Notes under the pieces: generated by a model
Seen by the model: the letters and a program-made list of their open reading frames with translations, nothing else
The model's database searches: none
What the model was told of the DNA's origin: nothing
Part shown: positions 38,538 through 46,582 of the stretch, in pieces
Position numbering within the stretch: the first letter of the stretch is position 1
Layout: each line of letters begins with the position of its first letter
Source: JALORV01 sp963769745
GTDB taxonomy: Bacteria > Pseudomonadota > Gammaproteobacteria > Burkholderiales > Burkholderiaceae_F
DNA length: 64,000 nucleotides
NCBI GenBank assembly: GCA_963769745.1
Contig: CAVYNB010000007.1
Location: forward strand, 1 to 64,000
Reading direction: 5' to 3'
Translations under genes and position numbers: made by a program

Positions 38538-39836
38538 CTACAGCTTCATCTGCGACGGCAGGAACGTCACCAGCTGCGGGAAGAACCAGATCAGCAGCAC
38601 GGCGACCACCATCATCAGGAAGTAGGGGAACGCCGCCATCGCAATCGTGTTGATCTGGTGCTTCGTCATGCCCTGCAGGACGAACAGGTTGAATCCGACC
38701 GGCGGCGTGACCTGCGCCATCTCGACCACGATCACGATGAAGATGCCGAACCAGAGCAGGTCGATACGCGCGACCTGCAGCGTCGGCAGCAGCACCGCCA
38801 TCGTCAGCACCACCATCGAGATGCCGTCGAGAAAGCAGCCGAGCACGATGAAGAACACCATCAGCAGCATGATCAGCCCGAACGGCGAGAGCTGCAGTGC
38901 GCCGACGGTCTCGGCCAGCTGGCGCGGCAGGCCGATGAAGCCCATCGACAGCGACAGGAAGGCCGAGCCGGCCAGGATCAGCGCGATCATGCAGTACAGC
39001 TTCGTCGCGGCCATCAGCGAGTCGCGGAACGTGGCCCAGTTGAGCGTGCGTTGCGCCGCGGACAGGATCAGCGCCCCCACCACGCCGAGCGCGGCGGCCT
39101 CGGTCGCGGTGGCGATGCCGGCATAGATCGATCCCAGCACCACCGCGATCAGCAGCACGACCGGAATCAGGTGACGCGACTCGGCCAGCTTCTGCCGGAA
39201 GTCGAGCCGGATGTCCGCCGGCGGAATGGCGTCACGATGGCGCAGCGCCCAGACGATCGTGTAGCCCATGAACAGCGCGGCCAGCATGAGGCCCGGTATC
39301 ACGCCGCCGATGAAGAGCTTGCCGATCGAGACGTCGGCCGCCACGCCGTAGACGATCATGATGATCGAGGGCGGAATCAGCAGTCCGAGCGTGCCCGCGC
39401 CGGCGAGCGAGCCGATCGAGATCTGCTCGGGGTAGCCGCGCTTCTTCAGTTCCGGCAGCGTGATCTTGCCGACCGTCGCGCAGGTGGCGGCCGACGACCC
39501 CGACACCGCGGCGAAGATCGTGCAGCCGATGATGTTCGTATGCAGCAGGCGCCCCGGCAGCCATTGCAGCCACGGCGCGAGGCCGCGGAACATGCCCTCC
39601 GACAGGCGTGACTTCAGCAGGATCTCGCCCATCCAGATGAAGAGCGGCAGCGCCGTCAGCGTCCAGCTCGACAGCGACCCCCACACGGTCAGCGCGAGCG
39701 CATCGCCGCCCGGCCGCGTGGTGAAGAGCTCCATGCCGAGCCACGCCACGCCGAGCACGGCGATGCCGATCCAGACGCCGGCGCCGAGGATCACGAACAT
39801 CGCAACGATCAGCGCCAGGGCGGTCAGTGTCCCCAT
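38538..39836 (-). CDS. dctM: TRAP transporter large permease (DctM)
   Basis: A 432-residue DctM-family membrane protein with about 12 hydrophobic segments (LALIVAMFVILGAGVWIGIAVLGVAWLGMEL at the start). Family signatures include GRLLHTNIIGCTIFAAVSGSSAATCATVGKI, GSLAGAGTLGLLIPPSIIMIVYGV and the C-terminal MAQVTPPVGFNLFVLQG. It couples Na+ or H+ re-entry to solute uptake, with DctQ and the binding protein DctP. It begins six bases after dctQ. The substrate is not determined; the divergent oxoprolinase gene suggests a cyclic amide or carboxylate, as inference. Confidence 0.93.
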   Translation of the reverse strand: MGTLTALALIVAMFVILGAGVWIGIAVLGVAWLGMELFTTRPGGDALALTVWGSLSSWTLTALPLFIWMGEILLKSRLSEGMFRGLAPWLQWLPGRLLHTNIIGCTIFAAVSGSSAATCATVGKITLPELKKRGYPEQISIGSLAGAGTLGLLIPPSIIMIVYGVAADVSIGKLFIGGVIPGLMLAALFMGYTIVWALRHRDAIPPADIRLDFRQKLAESRHLIPVVLLIAVVLGSIYAGIATATEAAALGVVGALILSAAQRTLNWATFRDSLMAATKLYCMIALILAGSAFLSLSMGFIGLPRQLAETVGALQLSPFGLIMLLMVFFIVLGCFLDGISMVVLTMAVLLPTLQVARIDLLWFGIFIVIVVEMAQVTPPVGFNLFVLQGMTKHQINTIAMAAFPYFLMMVVAVLLIWFFPQLVTFLPSQMKL

Positions 39837-39842
39837 CGTCGC

Positions 39843-40352
39843 CTACTCGATGTTGGCGGCTTCGTTGGGCTGCGGTGGCAACGTGCGGAAGCGCAGCACG
39901 TAGACCAGCTGCTCGACGAATGCGAGCGCGAGTCCGGCCAGGCCGATGGCCATCGACAGCTGCGGGATCCACAGCGGTGTCGCGTCGACGTTCTGCGAGA
40001 TGTCGTTGTAGGTGTACGAACCCCAGACCAGGCGCGCCGCAAACCACGCGAAGTAGCCCGACAGCAGCGTGGCGATGACCAGGCACAGCACTTCCATCCA
40101 CCAGCGCGCGCGACCATGCAAGCGCTGCAGGATCAGGGTCACGCGGATGTGGTCGCCGGTGCGCAGCGCATAACCCATGGCGAGAAACGAGCCGGCCGCC
40201 AGGAAGTAACCGGCATAGGCGTCCATGCCGGCCATGGAAAAGCCGAGCTGTCGACCGGCGATGTTGACGACCTCGATCGCCAGCGTGGCGAAGATGAAGA
40301 ATGCGCCCAGGCCGCCCAGCAGCTTGAACAGCGGATCGAGGAAGGAGCGCAC
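39843..40352 (-). CDS. dctQ: TRAP transporter small permease (DctQ)
   Basis: A 169-residue, four-helix membrane protein of the DctQ family. The first helix (LLGGLGAFFIFATLAIEVVNIAGRQL), the FLAAGSFLAMGYALRTGDHIRVTLI signature around residues 50-75 and the C-terminal VDATPLWIPQLSMAIGLAGLALAFVEQLVYVLR match the family. It scaffolds DctM. It lies between dctP, separated by a hairpin at 40375-40397, and dctM. Confidence 0.92.
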   Translation of the reverse strand: MRSFLDPLFKLLGGLGAFFIFATLAIEVVNIAGRQLGFSMAGMDAYAGYFLAAGSFLAMGYALRTGDHIRVTLILQRLHGRARWWMEVLCLVIATLLSGYFAWFAARLVWGSYTYNDISQNVDATPLWIPQLSMAIGLAGLALAFVEQLVYVLRFRTLPPQPNEAANIE

Positions 40353-40374
40353 CGTCGCTCGCGTGGAATAGAAG

Positions 40375-40397
40375 AAGGCCGCCTGCGCGGCGGCCTT
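40375..40397 (-). terminator. Intercistronic hairpin between dctP and dctQ
   Basis: AAGGCCGCC-N5-GGCGGCCTT is a perfect 9-bp stem in the 52-base gap, followed on the minus strand by CTTCTATTCC. Such stems commonly attenuate or stabilise the message, so that the binding protein is made in excess of membrane subunits. Confidence 0.6.
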
Positions 40398-40404
40398 CGT
40401 TCGT

Positions 40405-41382
40405 CTACTTGCGGAACTGCGTGATGATCGCCTGGCCGTCCGGACCGGCCTTGGCGAGCCACTCGGTCAGCATCGTGTCGCCGAGCTTGTTCAGTTCGGC
40501 CTTGAACGCCGCGTTCGGCTCGTACACGGTCATCTTGTTCGCCTTCAGCGTCGCCAGCGACTCGCCGGTGTACTCGCGCATGCGCTTCCAGCCGCGCTCC
40601 TCGGCCGCCTTGGCAGCCGCGAGCACGGCGTCCTGGGTCGCCTTGTCGAGCTTGTCGAATTCCTTCTGGTTGACGATCACCATGTTCTTCGGCAGCCACG
40701 CATCGGCGGTCGCGAAGTGCGACAGGCTTTCCCACACTTTCGAGTCCACGCCGGTGGCGCCGGAGGACATGAACGAATCGACGACACCGGTGGCGAGCGC
40801 CTGCGACAGCTCGGCCGCCTGGATCGTCAGCGGCTGTGCGCCGACCATGGCGGCGATGCGCGTCGTCGCCGGGTTGTAGGCGCGCCACTTCAGGCCCTTC
40901 ATGTCGGCCACCGAGTTGAGCTGCTTCTTGGTGTAGATGCCCTGCGGTGGCCAGGCCACGGCATAGAGCACCTTGATGCCCTGGGCCGCGAGAATCTTCT
41001 CCACGACCGGGCGTTGCGCCTGCCACAGCTTCCACGAAGCGTCGAAGCCGGTCGCGACGAACGGGACGGCATCCGCGCCGAACACGGGGTTCTCGTTTTC
41101 GAGCAGGCTCATCAGCACTTCGCCGACCTGTGCCTGGCCGGTTTGCACCGCGCGCTTGATCTCGGGCGCCTTGAAGAGCGCTCCGCCGGCATGCACGGTG
41201 ATGTTCAGCTTGCCGCCCGTGGCCTTGGCGACGTCCGCGGCAAACTGGGTCAGGTTTTGCGTGTGGGGATTGCCGGCGGGGTAGCCGGCCGGCAGGTCCC
41301 ACTTGGTCTGGGCTGCGACGGGCAGGGCCAGTAGGAAGGAGGCTGTGGCGCTGGCGCCAAGCAACAGCAGACGACGGTTCAT
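40405..41382 (-). CDS. dctP: TRAP transporter substrate-binding protein (DctP)
   Basis: A 325-residue periplasmic binding protein with signal peptide MNRRLLLLGASATASFLLALPVAAQ. The mature part shows TRAP-SBP features: GNPHTQNLTQFAADVAKATGGKLNITVHAGGALF, the GQAQVGEVLMS strand and the conserved arginine/asparagine region MKGLKWRAYNPATTRIAAMVGAQPLTIQAAELSQALATGVVDSF. It captures the ligand, probably a carboxylate, for DctQM. It is first in the operon and divergent from the oxoprolinase gene over about 110 bases, so the two may share regulation. Confidence 0.94.
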   Translation of the reverse strand: MNRRLLLLGASATASFLLALPVAAQTKWDLPAGYPAGNPHTQNLTQFAADVAKATGGKLNITVHAGGALFKAPEIKRAVQTGQAQVGEVLMSLLENENPVFGADAVPFVATGFDASWKLWQAQRPVVEKILAAQGIKVLYAVAWPPQGIYTKKQLNSVADMKGLKWRAYNPATTRIAAMVGAQPLTIQAAELSQALATGVVDSFMSSGATGVDSKVWESLSHFATADAWLPKNMVIVNQKEFDKLDKATQDAVLAAAKAAEERGWKRMREYTGESLATLKANKMTVYEPNAAFKAELNKLGDTMLTEWLAKAGPDGQAIITQFRK

Positions 41383-41492
41383 GCAGTCCTCTCGTGCGGG
41401 GTAGTTGGGAAAAGGGCAGTTGCGAAAAGTGCGCTAGGTTAGCGGGAGCGAAGCTCGGCGGCTAGGATACGCGTTCAACCGGAGATAACCGC

Positions 41493-44400
41493 GTGGCCCA
41501 CGAACACTGGGAATTCTGGATCGATCGCGGCGGCACCTTCACGGACATCGTCGCGCGGCGCCCCGACGGCGAGCTCGTCACGCACAAGCTGCTGTCGGAG
41601 AACCCGGAGCAGTACCGCGACGCCGCGGTGGCCGGCATCCGCCATCTGCTGGGCGTCGCCGCGGATGCGCCCATCCCGGTCGAGCAGATCGCCGCAGTGA
41701 AAATGGGCACGACAGTGGCGACCAACGCACTGCTCGAGCGCAAGGGCGAGCCGACGGCGCTGGTCATCACGCGCGGCTTCCGCGACGCGCTGCGCATCGC
41801 CTACCAGAACCGGCCGCGCCTGTTCGAACGGCACATCGTGCTGCCGGAACTGCTCTATGCGCGCGTGATCGAGGCCGACGAGCGCATCGGCGCCCACGGC
41901 GACATCCTGCAGCCGCTCGACGAAACGGCGCTGCGCGGTGAACTGCGCGCGGCCTATGCGGCCGGCCTGCGCAGCTGCGCAATCGTGCTGATGCACGGTT
42001 ACCGCTACACGGCGCACGAGCAGGCGGCGGCCCGCCTCGCGCGCGAGGCCGGATTCCCGCAGGTGTCGGTGTCGCACGAGGTCAGCCCGCTGATGAAGCT
42101 CGTCGCGCGCGGCGACACGACGGTCGTCGATGCCTACCTCTCGCCGATCCTGCGCCGCTACGTGGAACAGGTGGCGACCGATCTGCCCGGTGCCCGGCTG
42201 CTCTTCATGCAGAGCAACGGCGGCCTGACCGACGCCTGGCGCTTCCAGGGCAAGGACGCGATCCTCTCGGGCCCGGCCGGCGGCATCGTCGGCATGGCGC
42301 GTGCGAGCCGCCACGCCGGCTTCGATCGCGTGATCGGCTTCGACATGGGCGGCACATCGACCGACGTGTCGCACTACGCCGGCGAGTACGAGCGCGAGTT
42401 CGAGACGCTCGTGGCCGGCGTGCGCATGCGCGCGCCGATGATGAGCATCCATACCGTGGCGGCGGGCGGTGGATCGATCCTGCACTTCGACGGCGCGCGG
42501 CTGCGAGTCGGACCGGATTCGGCCGGAGCCAATCCCGGGCCAGCCTGCTACCGGCGCGGCGGTCCTCTCGCCGTGACCGATGCCAACGTCATGCTGGGGC
42601 GCGTCCAGCCCGACTACTTTCCGCATGTCTTCGGACCGAGCGGGCGCGAACCGCTCGACCGCGACGTGGTGGTCCGGCACTTCAGCGAACTCGCCCGGGA
42701 AGTCGGGGCGGCCACGGGCCGGACGCAGACCCCGGAGCAGGTCGCGGCCGGGTTCGTCGAGATTGCCGTCGGCAACATGGCCGAGGCGATCAAGCGCATT
42801 TCGGTGCAGCGCGGCCACGATGTCACGCGCTACACGCTCACCGTGTTTGGCGGGGCGGGCGGCCAGCACGCCTGTGCCGTCGCCGATGCACTGGCAATGA
42901 CGACGGTTTTTGCGCATCCGCTGGCCGGCGTGCTGTCCGCATACGGCATGGGCCTGGCCGACCAGACAGCCATGCGTGAAGTGACGATCGAACGAGCGCT
43001 GTCGGAGGAAGCACTGCCGCACCTGGAGGCGAGCCTCGCGACGCTGGCTGCGCAGGCCGTGGAGTCGCTGCAGTCCCAGGGAGTGGCGCGCGAGCGGATC
43101 GAGCTGGTGCGGCGCGTGCACGTGAAGTACGAGGGCACCGACACGGCGCTGGCGGTCGGTTACGGGACGATCACCGCGATGCGGGAACAGTTCGATGCGG
43201 CCTACCGGCAGCGCTTTTCCTTCCTGATGCCCGACCGTCGCCTGATCGCCGAAACGGTCTCGGTCGAGGCCATCGGGGGCGGCGATGCCTCCGCTTCGCT
43301 GGGGACCTCAGGGCGGCCGGCGCGTGCCGGGACGCTGAAGGCGTCGGCCACCGTGCAAGCGTTTTTCGACAACGCGTGGCATGCGACGCCGCTGTACCGG
43401 CGTGACGACACGCAGCCCGGCGATCGCATCGATGGCCCGGCGATCGTTGCCGAGGCCAACGCCACGACCGTCATCGAGCCCGGGTGGCAGGCCGAGGTGA
43501 CGCCGCTCGACCATCTGGTGCTGCATCGGGTCGTGCCGCGCGCCGCGCGCCGTGCGATCGGCACGACGGTCGATCCGGTGATGCTCGAGATCTTCAACAA
43601 CCTGTTCATGTCGATCGCCGAGCAGATGGGGTTGCGGCTGCAGAACACGGCGTACTCGGTCAACATCAAGGAGCGACTCGACTTCTCGTGCGCGCTGTTC
43701 GACGCGACCGGAAACCTGATCGCCAACGCACCGCACATGCCGGTGCACCTGGGATCGATGAGCGAGTCGATCAAGACCGTGATGCGCGAGAACGCCGGAC
43801 GCATGGTTCCCGGCGATGCCTACGTGATCAACGATCCGTACCACGGCGGCACGCACCTGCCGGACGTGACCGTCATCACGCCCGTGTTCGATCGTGACGG
43901 CCGCGAGATCCTGTTTTACGTCGGCTCGCGTGGCCATCATGCCGACATCGGCGGCATCACGCCGGGATCGATGCCGCCGTTTTCGCGCACGCTCGACGAC
44001 GAAGGCGTGCGCTTCATCAACTTCCGGCTGATCGAAGGGCAGGGCGTCGATCGTCCTGCGCGCTTCCGCGAAGCCGAGCTGATGAAACTGCTGACCGGCG
44101 GGACGCACCCCGCGCGCAATCCGGCGCAGAACGTCGCTGACCTGCGGGCACAGATCGCGGCCAACGAGAAAGGCCGCGAGGAACTGCTGCGCATGGTCGA
44201 CCAGTTCGGACTCGACGTCGTGCAGGCCTACATGCGGCACGTGCAGGACAACGCCGAGGAGTCGGTGCGGCGCGTGATCACCCGGCTGCGGGACGGCCAG
44301 TTCGAGTATCGGCTGGACAACGGCGCAGTGATCCATGTCCGCGTCTCGGTGGACCGCGAGCAGCGCTCGGCCACGATCGATTTCACCGGCACGTCGGCGC

Positions 44401-45164
44401 AATTGCCGAACAACTTCAATGCGCCGAGCGCGGTGTGCGTTGCGGCCGTGCTCTATGTGTTCCGCACGCTGGTCGACGACGAGATTCCGCTGAACGCCGG
44501 CTGCCTGAAGCCGATCGAGATCATCATTCCCCAGGGGTCGATGCTGAACCCGGACTATCCGGCGGCGGTGGTGGCCGGCAATGTCGAAACGTCGTCCTGC
44601 ATCACGAACGCCCTGTATGGCGCGCTGGGCGTGATGGCCTCCGCCCAGGGAACGATGAACAACTTCACCTTCGGCAACGAACGCCACCAGTACTACGAAA
44701 CCATCTCGGGGGGCTCGGGCGCGGGTGTCCGTGATGTCGCGCGCGGCGAGGAGCAGGGCTTCGACGGGACCGACGTCGTGCAGACGCACATGACGAACTC
44801 GCGGCTGACCGATCCCGAAGTGCTCGAGTTCCGCTATCCGGTGCTGCTGGAGAGCTACGCGATCCGGGCCGGTTCGGGTGGAGCGGGACGCTGGCACGGC
44901 GGCAACGGCGGGACGCGCCGCATTCGCTTCCTCGAAGCGATGACCGCTTCGATCCTTGCCAACAATCGCTCGATCGCGCCGTTCGGCATGGCCGGTGGGG
45001 ACGCCGGCGCGAAGGGGCGGAACTGGGTCGAACGGGTCGACGGCGCGCGCGAGGAACTGCGTCACATCGGCTCGGCCGAGATGGCGCCGGGCGATGTCTT
45101 CGTGATCGAGACGCCCGGTGGCGGCGGCTACGGCAGTCCGCGGGAAAACTTGAGGCCCAAATAG
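41493..45164 (+). CDS. Hydantoinase/5-oxoprolinase, fused A and B subunits
   Basis: A 1223-residue ATP-dependent cyclic-amide hydrolase. Residues 1 to about 690 are HyuA-like (phosphate-binding DRGGTFTDIVARRPDG, GFDMGGTSTDV, GGAGGQHACAVAD). Residues about 690 to 1223 are HyuB-like (PVMLEIFNNLFMSIAEQMGLRLQNTA, NDPYHGGTHLPDV, terminal IETPGGGGYG). In many bacteria these are two genes; the fusion resembles eukaryotic-type OPLAH and some proteobacterial forms. It opens 5-oxoproline or hydantoin-like rings using ATP. The start is GTG at 41493 (MAHEHWEFWIDRGG), preceded by GGAG. Divergence from a TRAP importer suggests uptake of its substrate. The gene is intact. Confidence 0.92.
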   Translation: MAHEHWEFWIDRGGTFTDIVARRPDGELVTHKLLSENPEQYRDAAVAGIRHLLGVAADAPIPVEQIAAVKMGTTVATNALLERKGEPTALVITRGFRDALRIAYQNRPRLFERHIVLPELLYARVIEADERIGAHGDILQPLDETALRGELRAAYAAGLRSCAIVLMHGYRYTAHEQAAARLAREAGFPQVSVSHEVSPLMKLVARGDTTVVDAYLSPILRRYVEQVATDLPGARLLFMQSNGGLTDAWRFQGKDAILSGPAGGIVGMARASRHAGFDRVIGFDMGGTSTDVSHYAGEYEREFETLVAGVRMRAPMMSIHTVAAGGGSILHFDGARLRVGPDSAGANPGPACYRRGGPLAVTDANVMLGRVQPDYFPHVFGPSGREPLDRDVVVRHFSELAREVGAATGRTQTPEQVAAGFVEIAVGNMAEAIKRISVQRGHDVTRYTLTVFGGAGGQHACAVADALAMTTVFAHPLAGVLSAYGMGLADQTAMREVTIERALSEEALPHLEASLATLAAQAVESLQSQGVARERIELVRRVHVKYEGTDTALAVGYGTITAMREQFDAAYRQRFSFLMPDRRLIAETVSVEAIGGGDASASLGTSGRPARAGTLKASATVQAFFDNAWHATPLYRRDDTQPGDRIDGPAIVAEANATTVIEPGWQAEVTPLDHLVLHRVVPRAARRAIGTTVDPVMLEIFNNLFMSIAEQMGLRLQNTAYSVNIKERLDFSCALFDATGNLIANAPHMPVHLGSMSESIKTVMRENAGRMVPGDAYVINDPYHGGTHLPDVTVITPVFDRDGREILFYVGSRGHHADIGGITPGSMPPFSRTLDDEGVRFINFRLIEGQGVDRPARFREAELMKLLTGGTHPARNPAQNVADLRAQIAANEKGREELLRMVDQFGLDVVQAYMRHVQDNAEESVRRVITRLRDGQFEYRLDNGAVIHVRVSVDREQRSATIDFTGTSAQLPNNFNAPSAVCVAAVLYVFRTLVDDEIPLNAGCLKPIEIIIPQGSMLNPDYPAAVVAGNVETSSCITNALYGALGVMASAQGTMNNFTFGNERHQYYETISGGSGAGVRDVARGEEQGFDGTDVVQTHMTNSRLTDPEVLEFRYPVLLESYAIRAGSGGAGRWHGGNGGTRRIRFLEAMTASILANNRSIAPFGMAGGDAGAKGRNWVERVDGAREELRHIGSAEMAPGDVFVIETPGGGGYGSPRENLRPK

Positions 45165-45256
45165 CGTGATCGGGGTGCCGATATCACCCCAAGGACAGGG
45201 GATGCGGCTGCCCATAATCGTTGCAGCTCATTGGCTGGACATCCAGACGCTGCACG

Positions 45257-46528
45257 ATGAATGCCCCCGAACGCATAGGACTGCCCGACGCGCTGGCCAC
45301 GCTGTCGATCTGCTATGCGCCGCTGATCGACAAGCACCGTCGGGCGATCGGAACGCGCCTGACCATGCTGTCGGCCAAGGCCCCTGGGTACCTGCCGGTG
45401 GGGCACATCCTCGACCAGCTCAATCACATCTGGCCCGAGGGCGACGCCTCGGTGCTGATCGCGCCGCTCGATGCCACCTTTGACGACTCGCTGCTGACCT
45501 GGGCGCCGCCAGCCAACGCGCTGCTCGAAATCGCGACGATTTCGCTGCGCGACCCCGATATGCAGCGCCTGGTGCAGCGCGCGTTCCGGCAGGACATCCG
45601 CATGGTGCTGCGCGGTCGCCCGGACGTGCCGCTGCCGCCGGCGCTCACCGCCTGTTTCGAGTACTCGCTGATTCATGTCAGCGAGGATCGGCGCCGCCTG
45701 AAGGACGGGCGGACCCGGCCGGCACCGCCGAACGCGGTGCGCCGCATGCCGTTCGTCACGACGGGCGTGCGCCGCGTCGCCGACCTCGACGAGGCTTACC
45801 AGCGCGGCGCGATGGCGAGCGTCGGCTGGCCGATCGACGATACCGAACAGCGCCCCAACTGCCGCCTGAAGCCCGATCAGGGCAACCTGATGGAGCTGCT
45901 GCGCGTCGCCAGCGAACATCCGGACACCGCGGTGATCGCCCATCGGGTTCGCCGCGACCCGGTGCTCGCCTTCAAGCTGCTGCGCATGGTCAACTCCGAG
46001 GCGTTCGAGACGGGCGCGCCGGTGGCATCGATCCAGCGTGCGATCCAGGTGCTCGGGCGCGAGAAAACGCTGCGCTGGCTCTCGCTTTCACTCGAGTCCG
46101 CCGGAGAACATGTCAATGCGCTGCCGCTCATGCGCGCGGCGACGCTGCGGGGCCTGTTTCTCGAACATCTCGCCGCCGGGCTGCCCGAAGTGGATGACAA
46201 CATGCGCGACGAGCTCTTCGTCACGGGGGCCTTCTCGCTGCTCGACCGCATCACCGGAGCACCGATTCCGCGCCTGATGGGACCGGTCGCGATGGGCGGC
46301 AACGTCACCGAAGCGATCGTCAATCGCCGCGGACCGTATGCGCCCTACCTCGCGCTGATCGAGGCGATCGAACGCAGCGACCCGATGGCGATCCGCCGCC
46401 ACACCGACACACTGGCGATCCCGATCTTCGATTGCAACCAGGCGTTGCTGCGCGCACTCGCGGCCACACAGCGACTCGACGCCGAACAGGACGCACGACC
46501 CGAGGAAATGGTGTTCGCGCCGGTATAA
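45257..46528 (+). CDS. HDOD domain signalling protein with degenerate EAL-like N-terminus
   Basis: A 423-residue cytosolic protein. The C-terminal HDOD domain is recognisable around residues 215-290 (EHPDTAVIAHRVRRDPVLAFKLLRMVNSEAF...SIQRAIQVLGREKTLRWLSLSL), typical of YuxH/GSPD-like regulators. The N-terminal half (ALATLSICYAPLIDK...) has the layout of an EAL domain but lacks an E-A-L motif and metal ligands, so c-di-GMP hydrolysis is not expected. HDOD proteins act as non-enzymatic scaffolds in signalling; the output here is unknown. The ATG at 45257 is favoured over an upstream start at 45221. It lies 54 bases before purL and may be co-transcribed with it. Confidence 0.8.
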   Translation: MNAPERIGLPDALATLSICYAPLIDKHRRAIGTRLTMLSAKAPGYLPVGHILDQLNHIWPEGDASVLIAPLDATFDDSLLTWAPPANALLEIATISLRDPDMQRLVQRAFRQDIRMVLRGRPDVPLPPALTACFEYSLIHVSEDRRRLKDGRTRPAPPNAVRRMPFVTTGVRRVADLDEAYQRGAMASVGWPIDDTEQRPNCRLKPDQGNLMELLRVASEHPDTAVIAHRVRRDPVLAFKLLRMVNSEAFETGAPVASIQRAIQVLGREKTLRWLSLSLESAGEHVNALPLMRAATLRGLFLEHLAAGLPEVDDNMRDELFVTGAFSLLDRITGAPIPRLMGPVAMGGNVTEAIVNRRGPYAPYLALIEAIERSDPMAIRRHTDTLAIPIFDCNQALLRALAATQRLDAEQDARPEEMVFAPV

Positions 46529-46582
46529 TCCGCGTCGCCGATCACGCCTGACGCGCGCGTCCTGCGCGTTTCCATCTCCTCG

